Part shown: one piece after another, positions 24,559 through 32,205 of the stretch
Layout of the letters: every line of letters begins with the position of its first letter
How positions within the stretch are numbered: the first letter of the stretch is position 1
Origin: Oleiagrimonas sp. C23AA
GTDB taxonomy: Bacteria > Pseudomonadota > Gammaproteobacteria > Xanthomonadales > Rhodanobacteraceae
Length of the DNA stretch: 64,000 nucleotides
Direction of reading: 5' to 3'
NCBI RefSeq assembly: GCF_011759385.1
Contig: NZ_JAARLY010000002.1
Span: 186,001-250,000, forward strand
Program-made: the position numbers and the translations under genes
Notes under the pieces: model-generated
The model's input: the letters and a program-made list of their open reading frames with translations, nothing else
Told to the model about the DNA's origin: nothing
Database searches by the model: none

Positions 24559-25722
24559 ATGAGCGACGCCGTGACGTTTGATTTTCATACCCTTATCGAT
24601 CGCCGCCAGCATCCGTCGGTGAAGTGGCAGCGGTATCCGGACGATGTCCTCCCGCTGTGGGTGGCGGACATGGATTTTGCCTCGCCGCCGGCGGTGATCG
24701 AGGCGCTCAAGGCGCGGTTGGCGCACGGCGTGTTCGGCTATGGCAATCGCTGGTCCGAACTTGAGCACACGCTGGTTGAATGGAGCGGCATGCATTACGG
24801 CTGGGCCATCGAGCCCGAGTGGCAATGCTGGCTGCCAGGTGCCGTGCCGGCCCTGCATATCGCCGCACTGGCATTTGCCGAGGCGGGTGAGGGCGTGCTG
24901 ACGCCGCGGCCGATCTATCCGCCCTTCCTGGCCACACCTGGCCACCTGGGGCGCCAGTTGCAGACCTTCGAGCTGGCTGAGCCGGGTGGTTCAGATGGCC
25001 AGTGGCGGCTTGACCTGGAGCGTCTGGAAGCAGCTATCGAGCCCAATACGCGGGTGCTGCTGTGGTGCCATCCGCACAATCCGACCGGGCGCGTGTGGCG
25101 TGCGGACGAGCTATGTGGTCTGGCCGAGTTGGTGCAAAAGCACGATCTGGTCGTGGTATCCGACGAGCTGCACTGCGATCTGGTACTCGATCCGCAGCGG
25201 CCGCATCAGCCGCTGGGCGCGCTGTGCCCGCAACTGGCCGAGCGTCTGATCACGCTTTGGGCGCCGTCCAAGACCTTCAACGTGGCCGGGCTGTCCACGG
25301 CATGCGCGGTGATTGAAGATCGCACGCTGCGTCAGCGCTTTCTGGCCAAGGTCGAAGGCCTGTTGCCGCACGTCAACGTGCTGGGCATCGCCGCCGCGCA
25401 GGCAGCCTATGCCCACGGTGAACCATGGCGGCAGGCCCTTTTGCAGGTGCTACGCGACAATCTTGCCTTGCTCGAACAGCACGTGGCGCATTGGCCGGGC
25501 GTGCATCTGGTTTCACCACAGGCCACCTATCTGGCGTGGCTGGATTTTCGCCAAAGTGCGCTGGCCGGTGATCCCTACCGCCGGCTGTTGAAACAAGCTC
25601 GCGTGGCCTTGTCGCCGGGGCCCGATTACGGTCGCGAAGGTTTCGCCCGCCTCAACTTCGGCACGCCGACCGCGGCACTGGCCGAAGCTTTGCAGCGCAT
25701 GGATGGGGTATTGGGTGAGTAA
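24559..25722 (+). CDS. PatB/MalY-type PLP-dependent C-S lyase (cystathionine beta-lyase-like)
   Basis: The 387-residue fold-type I PLP enzyme has the MalY/PatB signatures WVADMDFASPPAVIEAL, HPHNPTGRVW, VSDELHCDLVL (PLP-binding Asp) and the Schiff-base Lys238 in APSKTFNVAGL. Such enzymes cleave cystathionine or related cysteine conjugates to thiol, pyruvate and ammonia. Full length compared with the family. ATG 24559 is preferred over a start 14 codons upstream because the conserved N-terminus begins right after it; the Shine-Dalgarno is weak. It is convergent with the TPR-GGDEF gene (22-nt gap). Confidence 0.92.
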   Translation: MSDAVTFDFHTLIDRRQHPSVKWQRYPDDVLPLWVADMDFASPPAVIEALKARLAHGVFGYGNRWSELEHTLVEWSGMHYGWAIEPEWQCWLPGAVPALHIAALAFAEAGEGVLTPRPIYPPFLATPGHLGRQLQTFELAEPGGSDGQWRLDLERLEAAIEPNTRVLLWCHPHNPTGRVWRADELCGLAELVQKHDLVVVSDELHCDLVLDPQRPHQPLGALCPQLAERLITLWAPSKTFNVAGLSTACAVIEDRTLRQRFLAKVEGLLPHVNVLGIAAAQAAYAHGEPWRQALLQVLRDNLALLEQHVAHWPGVHLVSPQATYLAWLDFRQSALAGDPYRRLLKQARVALSPGPDYGREGFARLNFGTPTAALAEALQRMDGVLGE

Positions 25723-25744
25723 GACGGGTCTGGACTAGCCCGTG

Positions 25745-27541
25745 TCAGGCGTCCGCATCCATCGTGCGCTCGTTCTTTCCGGGGTGTGCTGCTGGCGCAT
25801 CGGCGACAATCAGGCGGTTGCGACCGCCCCATTTGGCCCGATACAGCGCGGTATCGGCGTCGTTGCATAGCTGGTTCATGTCATACCCGCTTTGATCGGT
25901 GCAGGCCAGACCGAAACTAGCCGAAATGCTCACTTCCGCATGGTCCTCGAAAGCGCGCACCGGCGTATCGGCCAGCGCCAGGCGGATACGGTTGGCGATA
26001 TCCACACCCTGCTCGCAGGTGCAGCCCGGCAACAGCATGCCGAATTCCTCACCACCCAGACGGCCAAACAGGTCTTCGCCACGCAACATCTGCCGACACA
26101 GCGCCGTGGCCTGGCGCAGCACTTCATCACCAGTGGCATGTCCATGGCGATCGTTGACCTGTTTGAAGTGATCCAGGTCCATCAGCACCAAGCTGGCATG
26201 GCTGCCTGAGCGCTTGAGCCGGTTCAAGACGCGCTCGCATTCGGCCATGAAGTGCTGATGATTCATCAGTCCGGTCAGGCCATCGTGCCGCGCCAGATGG
26301 CGGAAGCGGCGCTGCGAGTGATGGACCCGAAATAGCCACAGGCAAAGAAAACCCACCACGACAGAAAGTAATATGAATTGCAGTCGACGAGTTTCAGTTT
26401 TTTTGTGATTGAGCTGCTGCTGAAGAGTGAGTAATTGATTTTTTTTGGCGAGCGATTTAAGTCGCATCTGATTTTGAAGAACATCCAGCTTGACGCGCTG
26501 ATAAGCTATGAGTGTGTTCTTGATATCAGTCTTATACTTGTCGTTCTGTCTATTGTATTTCTCTAGATAAGCGAGTGCTGAAGGTGTGTCGCCGGTTGCT
26601 TTGGACAACTTATAAAAGAGCCAAAAAACATAGCGCATTGAGCTGCTGTCATTTGCCGCTATTGCGGATTTCATGGCGTATTTGACGTAGCGTTTGGAGC
26701 TTGAATAGTCTTTCTTCAAAAATAGAGCGTACGCAATAATATAATCGCGCCATATGTTTTGCACCTTATAGCCTCCTTTCATGATGGCGGCCTTCGCGTC
26801 CGTCATCAATTTAATGGCGCGATCTGGTTGTCCTGTGCCATTATAAAGGCTGGCCTTTTGAATTAGCGCGTTATTCGCAAGGACATTGATTCCGCTTTTC
26901 TTGCACTGGGTAATTGTCTTTTGGAAAAGATCGCTGTCGGGGCTGAGGCTTTTCAAGCGTTGCTGGGCGAGAATTTTGTTGAAAAAAATATGGCAGTGGG
27001 ATGCGTTGGCCGGAAGTTCTTTCTCCCACAGGTCAATGTATTTCAGCGCAAGCTTGGGTTCGGACGCATCAATCAAGATTTGGGAAAGTGTTTCCAGAAC
27101 ATGGAATCGGACCTTGTCTTGAGTAATCTGCGGAAGCCGCCTGATACTTTCCTGTGCGATATTGAAAGCTTCGTAGAATTTGCCTTGCGAGGCCAACGAT
27201 CTTGTCAAGGTTGCAGCTGCATCTTCGCGGATGTTAATGTCATGCGCGTCGCGCATAACGCCGCGAAGCTCAGGGACTGCGATCGCATAGTTTGTGTCGA
27301 AGGATGCGAGTTTACCTTCGTAGAGTCGAAGCAGGAGCTTCTGTTTATTGTCTAGCTGATCTTGATGCTCCTGGATTTTCTTTATTGCACTCCTGAACTC
27401 ATGTGTCCCTGTCACGAGATGGGAAATCTCATTGAGCGAGGTAGTAGCACTAAAGCTGTTGGGCGGCGATGAGGCACAGGCCAAGAGACTGTATCCAGCG
27501 CACGCCAAGGTACAGAGAATCTTGGTGATAAGTCGGATCAC
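25745..27541 (-). CDS. Membrane TPR-sensor diguanylate cyclase (GGDEF domain)
   Basis: The 598-residue protein starts at GTG 27541 with a signal peptide or anchor (MIRLITKILCTLACAGYSLL). A periplasmic TPR-like helical region (about 50-350), a predicted coiled coil, a TM helix (LQFILLSVVVGFLCLWLF, near 385-402) and a cytoplasmic GGDEF domain (about 415-580) follow. The active-site motif is GGEEF (496-500) and an allosteric c-di-GMP inhibition motif RGED sits at 487-490, five residues before it, so the enzyme should be active and feedback-inhibited. The 5' two thirds of the gene is visibly AT-richer than its surroundings, indicating acquisition. It begins 35 nt after the putative borosin precursor gene on the same strand, with a hairpin in between. 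Confidence 0.92.
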   Translation of the reverse strand: MIRLITKILCTLACAGYSLLACASSPPNSFSATTSLNEISHLVTGTHEFRSAIKKIQEHQDQLDNKQKLLLRLYEGKLASFDTNYAIAVPELRGVMRDAHDINIREDAAATLTRSLASQGKFYEAFNIAQESIRRLPQITQDKVRFHVLETLSQILIDASEPKLALKYIDLWEKELPANASHCHIFFNKILAQQRLKSLSPDSDLFQKTITQCKKSGINVLANNALIQKASLYNGTGQPDRAIKLMTDAKAAIMKGGYKVQNIWRDYIIAYALFLKKDYSSSKRYVKYAMKSAIAANDSSSMRYVFWLFYKLSKATGDTPSALAYLEKYNRQNDKYKTDIKNTLIAYQRVKLDVLQNQMRLKSLAKKNQLLTLQQQLNHKKTETRRLQFILLSVVVGFLCLWLFRVHHSQRRFRHLARHDGLTGLMNHQHFMAECERVLNRLKRSGSHASLVLMDLDHFKQVNDRHGHATGDEVLRQATALCRQMLRGEDLFGRLGGEEFGMLLPGCTCEQGVDIANRIRLALADTPVRAFEDHAEVSISASFGLACTDQSGYDMNQLCNDADTALYRAKWGGRNRLIVADAPAAHPGKNERTMDADA

Positions 27542-27550
27542 TTTAGGAGC

Positions 27551-27568
27551 ACCTTCATTATGGAAGGT
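27551..27568 (-). other. Intercistronic hairpin before the GGDEF gene
   Basis: On the minus strand ACCTTC-N6-GAAGGT forms a 6-bp stem whose 3' arm overlaps the AAGGTG that would serve as Shine-Dalgarno for GTG 27541. It could lower translation of the cyclase relative to the precursor, or stabilise the upstream message. There is no U-tract, so it is not a terminator. Confidence 0.4.
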
Positions 27569-27576
27569 TCTTGATA

Positions 27577-27849
27577 TTAAGTTTTATTCTTTTCACCGTC
27601 CTCGTCATCTTCCCAGTCGCCGTGCGTATTGGGGCAGCCAACATTGGAATCTGTGGTGATCGGAGGCGGGTCGCCATCTTTGTTGATCTGGGCCATCAGC
27701 AAGGCCCGGTCACCTTGGGCCATGGCGTGCTTCACGCCTTTTTCGAGAGGCAGTTGCCCCAATAAGGCTTCAAGGGCGCCTTTCTTCGCTCCTCGGCACA
27801 GCGATGCGTCGCTACCAATCGTTTCCAAGGCGGCAATCAATTCACGCAT
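27577..27849 (-). CDS. Putative borosin-type RiPP precursor peptide
   Basis: The 90-residue protein begins at ATG 27849 (AGGAAAA about 8 nt upstream). Residues 1-55 form a compact helical domain (MRELIAALETIGSDASLCRG, LEALLGQL, GDRALLMAQI) that resembles the borosin-binding leader of SonA-type precursors, small LigA-like bundles recognised by the methyltransferase. Residues 56-90 are a flexible Pro/Asp/Thr/Asn-rich tail (DGDPPPITTDSNVGCPNTHG, then an acidic end). The tail is the candidate core, with ITTDSNVG the most plausible alpha-N-methylated stretch. The gene overlaps the methyltransferase gene by 8 nt. Identification rests on context plus pattern similarity. It could instead be a non-RiPP helper protein. 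Confidence 0.7.
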   Translation of the reverse strand: MRELIAALETIGSDASLCRGAKKGALEALLGQLPLEKGVKHAMAQGDRALLMAQINKDGDPPPITTDSNVGCPNTHGDWEDDEDGEKNKT

Positions 27850-28711
27850 GTTGGTTTTCCTGTGGTTTTTCGTTGGTTGTGCATAGTTCCTGCTGCCAAG
27901 CCGCATCCAGGGCTTTAAGGCGAGCGCGTGCGACACGATTAGGCGTGTATTGTCTGGCCGGCGGGATGACCACGGTCTCATCCGGGCGTACATCGACTTT
28001 GCTTAGATCTCGCAGCGCGATACGTCGGATGGTGGGTTGCTCGATAGGCAGGGTGGCACCGCGGTAAATGATGATTTCATGCTGCGGCGGGTACTCAGCG
28101 GCCAACACATCGACGAGGACCTGCCTATACTCCGGTCCGGTGGTAAAGCGCTTGGAACTGATGTCGCCGACGAGGCCCGCCTGCCACAGCACCAGATAGG
28201 CTGCGGAATTGATGGGGACGTTGCAGAACACCATTTGGCTAGCCTCGTAGTGCTGGCAGCCATTGGCCGGATCGAAGCCGACGTCGGCGTAAAGGCAGTC
28301 TTCCGAGGATATACCCGGTTCCATGACTGCCTCGTAGCCTTCCTCACGCGCCCGTCGAATCACTTCATGGGGTGTCCAAGCGAATATGCCCGGATGGCCA
28401 TAGAACACAGCGCACACGCTGCGGCCCGCACGAACCTCATCCATCATGAGGTCGGCCCATTCGCGATAGGTCTGCATGCGCGGCTTGTCGGTGCCATTGC
28501 CGTAATAGGGCTGCAGGCTGCGAACATTCGCATTCATCTGTTCCAGCCAAGCCTCGACCAGGGGATCGGACAGGGCAGCGAAGACCACGTCCGCCTGCTC
28601 GATGTGGCTGCGCGCCAGCGGGGTGAGGTGCGATCCCAGTGTCATGCCCATGCCGACACAGGCAATGCGGCCGCGGGGGGCGGTGTATTGGTTGGGCGAT
28701 AGCGTGCTCAT
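27842..28711 (-). CDS. Tetrapyrrole-methylase-fold SAM methyltransferase, split-borosin alpha-N-methyltransferase-like
   Basis: The 289-residue protein has an N-terminal SAM-binding CVGMGMTLGSHLTPLARSHI (18-37), YGHPGIFAWTPHEVI (104-118), the long family block EPGISSEDCLYADVGFDP (131-148) and EASQMVF (156-162). These align by eye with SonM, the stand-alone borosin N-methyltransferase of Shewanella, and with the catalytic domain of fungal OphMA. Y69/Y70, R78 and Y82 have the spacing of the catalytic Tyr/Arg/Tyr set described for OphMA. It is not a cobalamin- or siroheme-pathway enzyme by context. It overlaps the precursor gene by 8 nt. The start lacks a good Shine-Dalgarno. The C-terminal 30 residues are polar and likely disordered. 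Confidence 0.88.
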   Translation of the reverse strand: MSTLSPNQYTAPRGRIACVGMGMTLGSHLTPLARSHIEQADVVFAALSDPLVEAWLEQMNANVRSLQPYYGNGTDKPRMQTYREWADLMMDEVRAGRSVCAVFYGHPGIFAWTPHEVIRRAREEGYEAVMEPGISSEDCLYADVGFDPANGCQHYEASQMVFCNVPINSAAYLVLWQAGLVGDISSKRFTTGPEYRQVLVDVLAAEYPPQHEIIIYRGATLPIEQPTIRRIALRDLSKVDVRPDETVVIPPARQYTPNRVARARLKALDAAWQQELCTTNEKPQENQHA

Positions 28712-28776
28712 GGCCGCATGATAGGCCAGCTTTGAGCAAACTTCATCGCTGATTCAGCTTGTTGCCAACGTGAATG

Positions 28777-28802
28777 AAAAAGGGCGCCGCGTGGCGCCCT
28801 TT
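28777..28802 (-). terminator. Intrinsic terminator of ilvE
   Basis: On the minus strand, GGGCGCC, loop ACGC and GGCGCCC are followed by TTTTT (plus-strand A-run 28777-28781); the A/T flanks extend the stem to 10 bp. It separates ilvE from the borosin-like operon, so that operon needs its own promoter in the 65 nt before 28711. Confidence 0.9.
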
Positions 28803-28823
28803 CCCGCGGCTTTAGCCGGTGTC

Positions 28824-29741
28824 TCAGAGCGACTCCAGCCAGCCCCATCGGTCTTCCGTGGTGCCATCGAACAAGCCGAAGAACAGCTCCTGAAGGCGCT
28901 TGGTGACCGGGCCAGGCTTGCCTTCGCCGACCGGCTTGCCATCGACCGAGCGCAGCGGGGTGATCTCGGCGGCGGTGCCGCACATCAGTACTTCGTCGGC
29001 CAGGTACAGATATTCACGCGGCAGGTCGCGCTCGATCACTTCGATGCCGTTGTCGCGGGCCAGGGTGATCAGGCTGTGACGGGTCAGGCCGGCCAGGATC
29101 GAGGCGCTGGCCGGGCTGGTGTGCAGCTGACCGTCGAACACCAGGAACAGGTTTTCGCCGGCACCCTCGCTGAGCAGGCCGGTGTTGGCCAGGGCGATGC
29201 CCTCGCCAAAGCCCAGGCGGCGAGCTTCGCGTGCAATCAGCTGACCGGACAGGTAGTTGCCGCCGGCTTTGGCGCCGGCCGGGATGGTGTTGGGCGCAAA
29301 GCGCTGCCAGCTGGAGACGCAGGCATCAATGCCCGAGGCCAGGGCTTCCTCACCCAGGTACGGCCCCATCGGCCACACCGCCACGGCGACGTCGGTCGGG
29401 CACTCGGCAGCCAGACCGAAACCGCCCAGGCCACGGAAAGCGACCGGACGCAGATAGGCCTGCACCAGGTCGTTCTTCTTCACCGTTTCGCGGCAGGCGT
29501 CGGTCAGTTCGTCCAGCGTGTACGGAATCTCGATGTCGTACACCTTGGCCGACATGTACAGGCGCTTCAGGTGATCGGTCAGGCGGAAGATGGCGCCGCC
29601 GTTGGGCGTCTTGTAGCTGCGGATGCCCTCGAATACCGAGGAGCCGTAATGCAGCGCATGCGCCATCACGTGCACGGTGGCTTCGTTCCAGGGTTTGATC
29701 TGGCCGTTCTGCCAGATCCATTCGGGGTAGCTCATCGCCAT
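28824..29741 (-). CDS. ilvE: Branched-chain amino acid aminotransferase
   Basis: The 305-residue fold-type IV PLP aminotransferase catalyses the last step of Val, Leu and Ile synthesis. Recognisable segments are HALHYGSSVFEGIRSYKTPN, QAYLRPVAFRG, KAGGNYLSGQLIAREA with the PLP Lys, LSEGAGENLFLVFDG and DEVLMCGTAAEITPL. Start 29741 is chosen because AGGAG lies 7 nt before that ATG; an in-frame ATG ten codons upstream lacks one. TAGAAT at 29781-29786 (minus strand) is a likely -10. The gene is monocistronic and ends at a strong terminator. Confidence 0.96.
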   Translation of the reverse strand: MAMSYPEWIWQNGQIKPWNEATVHVMAHALHYGSSVFEGIRSYKTPNGGAIFRLTDHLKRLYMSAKVYDIEIPYTLDELTDACRETVKKNDLVQAYLRPVAFRGLGGFGLAAECPTDVAVAVWPMGPYLGEEALASGIDACVSSWQRFAPNTIPAGAKAGGNYLSGQLIAREARRLGFGEGIALANTGLLSEGAGENLFLVFDGQLHTSPASASILAGLTRHSLITLARDNGIEVIERDLPREYLYLADEVLMCGTAAEITPLRSVDGKPVGEGKPGPVTKRLQELFFGLFDGTTEDRWGWLESL

Positions 29742-29835
29742 CGGCGCGCTCCTAGAAAAGTCGTCGGACACAAGCGGCCTATTCTACGCGGGCGTGGCGG
29801 CCCGCGGCGATGTGCAGTGCACGATGCGCGGCGAA

Positions 29836-30420
29836 TTACGGTTGCAGCCAGACACAGCCGGCGCGGTGGGCCAGAGCGTAGCGGCGCACGTCAGGGCGGT
29901 CCGCGCGCCCGCCCAGGTGCAGATCCAGCGCGTCGACAGACGGTGGCGAAGGCGCCGTCGGTGCGGAGCGGTATTCATGCGTGGGCGCCAGCGGCGGCAG
30001 GCCGGCAAAGGCGGGATCGTCACGCTCGGATGGCCCGGAGATGTCGTCGCCGAAACCGAGCAGGGGCTGTTTGACCAGCTCGCGCAGTTGCTCGGCTTCA
30101 CCGATGGCCGAACGGCGCCCGTAACTGGTCCACAGCATCAGCCCGGCCAGGGCGTTGGCATCGTGATGGGCAAAGGCCTGGTCGATGCGCTGCTTCAGGC
30201 TGGGCAGGTCCGCCGGGCACGTGGCATGGGGCGGGGCATGATCGGGCATGGCCGCATCGCCGCGGCCGGACCCTACCGGTGTGGCCGACAGGTTGGCGCA
30301 GGGCTGGTCGGTAAATACCGGCGTGCCGTCGGCGGCGACGCAGCGATGAATGGCCGTCTGCGCCGCCACGGGCGCACCCGGCAAAAGCAGCATGAGAATA
30401 AGCCAGCGACGCATCGGCAC
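29836..30420 (-). CDS. Secreted DUF4124-like protein
   Basis: The 194-residue protein has a signal peptide (MRRWLILMLLLPGAPVAAQ) followed by IHRCVAADGTPVFTDQPC, the short beta-rich motif with a Cys pair that marks DUF4124 domains of periplasmic proteins. The rest is low in similarity to anything I recognise and contains a predicted helical stretch (CPADLPSLKQRIDQAFAHHD) and a Pro-rich segment. Function unknown; probably envelope-located. It lies downstream of metF on the same strand with a 40-nt gap. Confidence 0.75.
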   Translation of the reverse strand: MPMRRWLILMLLLPGAPVAAQTAIHRCVAADGTPVFTDQPCANLSATPVGSGRGDAAMPDHAPPHATCPADLPSLKQRIDQAFAHHDANALAGLMLWTSYGRRSAIGEAEQLRELVKQPLLGFGDDISGPSERDDPAFAGLPPLAPTHEYRSAPTAPSPPSVDALDLHLGGRADRPDVRRYALAHRAGCVWLQP

Positions 30421-30460
30421 AGGCTAACCGGCCTGGCATGGCGGCCAAGTGAACGCGCGT

Positions 30461-31285
30461 TCAGGCCTGGATATGATCGAGCACTGCCAGTGTCGCCTTG
30501 GCCCGGTTGAGCGTGTAGATGTGCAGCCCCGGCGCGCCGCCCTCGAGCAGACGCCGGCACAGCTGGCCGACCACTTCGGCGCCCAGCTGACGCACGCTCT
30601 CGGCATCGTCACCATAGGCCTGCATGCGTTTGGCGATCCAGCGGGGGATCTCGGCGCCGCACATCTCCGAGAAGCGGCGCAACTGGGTGAAATTGGTGAT
30701 CGGCATGATGCCCGGCACGATCGGCACATCCACGCCCAATGCCCGCACATCGTCGACGAAGCGGAAGTAGGCATCGGCGTTGAAGAAATACTGCGTGATG
30801 GCGGCATCGGCGCCAGCGTCGATCTTGGCCTTGAAATGCTTCAGATCGGCCAGGTGATCGTCGGCCTGCGGATGGGTTTCTGGGTAGCAGCCCACCTCGA
30901 TGTGGAAGTGGTCGCCGGCGTGGTCGCGGATGAAGGCGACCAGCTCGGCGGCGTAGCGGAAGTCGCCAGGCCGGGCCATGCCTGAGGGCAGGTCACCGCG
31001 CAACGCGACCACGCGGTGGCAGCCGATGGCGCGGTAGTCGTCGAGCAGCGCGGCAATTTCCTCGCGCGTGCCGCCCATGCAGGAAAGATGCGGCGCCGCA
31101 TCCAGGCCCGCGGCCATCAGCGCCTTTACCGTTTCCGGTGTGTAGCTGAGCGTGGAGCCACCGGCGCCAAAGGTGACGCTGGCGTACTCGGGCTTGCGCG
31201 GAATCAGGCGCGACAGCGCACGCTCGAACTGGCCGCGCTGATCGTCGGTCTTGGGCGGAAAAAATTCCAGGGAAATGGCGGCCAT
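30461..31285 (-). CDS. metF: 5,10-methylenetetrahydrofolate reductase
   Basis: The 274-residue TIM-barrel flavoprotein reduces methylene-THF to methyl-THF for methionine synthesis. Its N-terminus ISLEFFPPKTDD contains the catalytic Glu of EFFPPK. SVTFGAGGSTLSYT, PHLSCMGGTREEI, VVALRGDLP and the FAD-binding VGCYPETHPQA region are all typical. ATG 31285 is chosen by homology; the open frame continues upstream without similarity. Together with the riboswitch-controlled ahcY it serves the methyl cycle. The leader (31286-31419) contains a palindrome that may bind a methionine-pathway regulator. Confidence 0.95.
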   Translation of the reverse strand: MAAISLEFFPPKTDDQRGQFERALSRLIPRKPEYASVTFGAGGSTLSYTPETVKALMAAGLDAAPHLSCMGGTREEIAALLDDYRAIGCHRVVALRGDLPSGMARPGDFRYAAELVAFIRDHAGDHFHIEVGCYPETHPQADDHLADLKHFKAKIDAGADAAITQYFFNADAYFRFVDDVRALGVDVPIVPGIMPITNFTQLRRFSEMCGAEIPRWIAKRMQAYGDDAESVRQLGAEVVGQLCRRLLEGGAPGLHIYTLNRAKATLAVLDHIQA

Positions 31286-31306
31286 GGTGTCGGGTCCGAA
31301 AGTATT

Positions 31307-31333
31307 TATCTTTCCATCAAGATGAAAAGAATA
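31307..31333. promoter_or_regulatory. Imperfect palindrome in the metF leader
   Basis: TTATCTTTCCATC is followed after AA by GATGAAAAGAATAA, an imperfect inverted repeat with CATC-AA-GATG at the centre, 22-48 nt before the metF start codon. It is a candidate operator; ArsR-type regulators of methionine genes (SahR/SamR class) use such palindromes, but the match is not verified. Confidence 0.4.
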
Positions 31334-31370
31334 ATGGACCATCGACCGATATCCGCGCAAGCCCGTCACA

Positions 31371-31409
31371 GCACCAGGGCGGCCGCGTCGCGCGCTGGCG
31401 CCCTGGTGC
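31371..31409. repeat. 11-bp inverted repeat between metF and the anti-sigma-like gene
   Basis: GCACCAGGGCG and CGCCCTGGTGC form a perfect 11-bp stem with a 17-nt GC-rich loop just after the stop of the anti-sigma-like gene. There is no U-run on either strand. Confidence 0.5.
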
Positions 31410-31419
31410 CGACGAAATC

Positions 31420-32205
31420 TCAGTCCTGATCGGGCTGCATGGCCGTATAGCCGTCCGGTACCTTGGTGCTCAGATAACCGGCGGGAATGGCCGTATCCAG
31501 TCGCACCCGAAGGTGCTGGGTCAGCCCGTGGCCTTGCACATCGATGGCGCGGGGCATCTGCTGGGCATCGGCCCACACCGTCATGGCCATCCCGTGCTGC
31601 TGGGCCTTCCAGCCATGGGTGATGACGCCATCGATGACACGCGGCTTGTCCAGTTCGGTCACCGGGCCATCGAATTGCGCCAGCGCCTTCAGCCAGTGCA
31701 TGGGGTCGGCCTGTTTGGCGGCATCCTGACCGCCGGCCGGCAGCGTCACCTGCATGGCCATGTGCGGCCCGTGCAGCAGGGTCAGCAGTTGGTGCTGGCG
31801 TGGATCGACAATGACGCTGGTGGCATCGCTGATATCGGTGCGGGTGCGGCCATTGCGTTCGGCCCACACGTTGATGGTTGGCATGTTCATGCCACCGCTT
31901 TGCTGGGTGACCGTCAGGTGCACGGTGGTGAAGTCACGCAGCTGTTGCTGGATGGCGGCAAAGGCATTCTGGCCGCCACCGGGCAAGGTCGGCAGGACCA
32001 GCAGGGCGATGGCGAGCACGGCGGCACTGGCGGCGCCGATCCAGCCGGCGCGACGCAGGCGCGGGGCACGGGTGCGGCGCAGCCGATCTTCCAGGGCGCG
32101 CTGAGCGTCTTCGGCGCGACGGGTGTCGGGGGTGGCGTCACGCAGGCTGCGCACGTGCGCATCGAGAGTCGGTGACAGCGAGTCGATGGAAAAATCAGTG
32201 GTCAT
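31420..32205 (-). CDS. Putative membrane anti-sigma factor with LolA-like periplasmic domain
   Basis: The 261-residue protein has a cytoplasmic N-terminal part of about 50 residues, one TM helix (AGWIGAASAAVLAIALLVLP, near 53-72) and a periplasmic domain (about 80-255) whose beta-rich pattern (VHLTVTQQSGG, VWAERNGRTRTDI, HQLLTLLHGPHMAMQVTL) suggests a LolA/RseB-like fold. The gene overlaps the ECF sigma gene by 11 nt, the usual arrangement for a sigma/anti-sigma pair. No HxxxCxxC zinc motif is present in the cytoplasmic part, so it is not a ZAS-type anti-sigma. The role is inferred from context. Confidence 0.72.
   Translation of the reverse strand: MTTDFSIDSLSPTLDAHVRSLRDATPDTRRAEDAQRALEDRLRRTRAPRLRRAGWIGAASAAVLAIALLVLPTLPGGGQNAFAAIQQQLRDFTTVHLTVTQQSGGMNMPTINVWAERNGRTRTDISDATSVIVDPRQHQLLTLLHGPHMAMQVTLPAGGQDAAKQADPMHWLKALAQFDGPVTELDKPRVIDGVITHGWKAQQHGMAMTVWADAQQMPRAIDVQGHGLTQHLRVRLDTAIPAGYLSTKVPDGYTAMQPDQD

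Noticed and set aside
27842-28711. Methyltransferase as a cobalamin or siroheme biosynthesis enzyme
   Set aside because: No other tetrapyrrole genes nearby, and the conserved blocks match the borosin methyltransferase branch better than CobA/CysG-type sequences as I remember them.
25722-28824. Genomic island with att repeats or integrase around the AT-rich segment
   Set aside because: No flanking direct repeats, integrase or tRNA boundary could be found; only base composition supports transfer.
31371-31409. Hairpin between the anti-sigma-like gene and metF as an intrinsic terminator
   Set aside because: No U-tract follows on either strand; recorded as an inverted repeat only.
31286-31419. 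SAM or SAH riboswitch in the metF leader
   Set aside because: The conserved SAH core found before ahcY is absent, and no SAM-riboswitch core was recognised.
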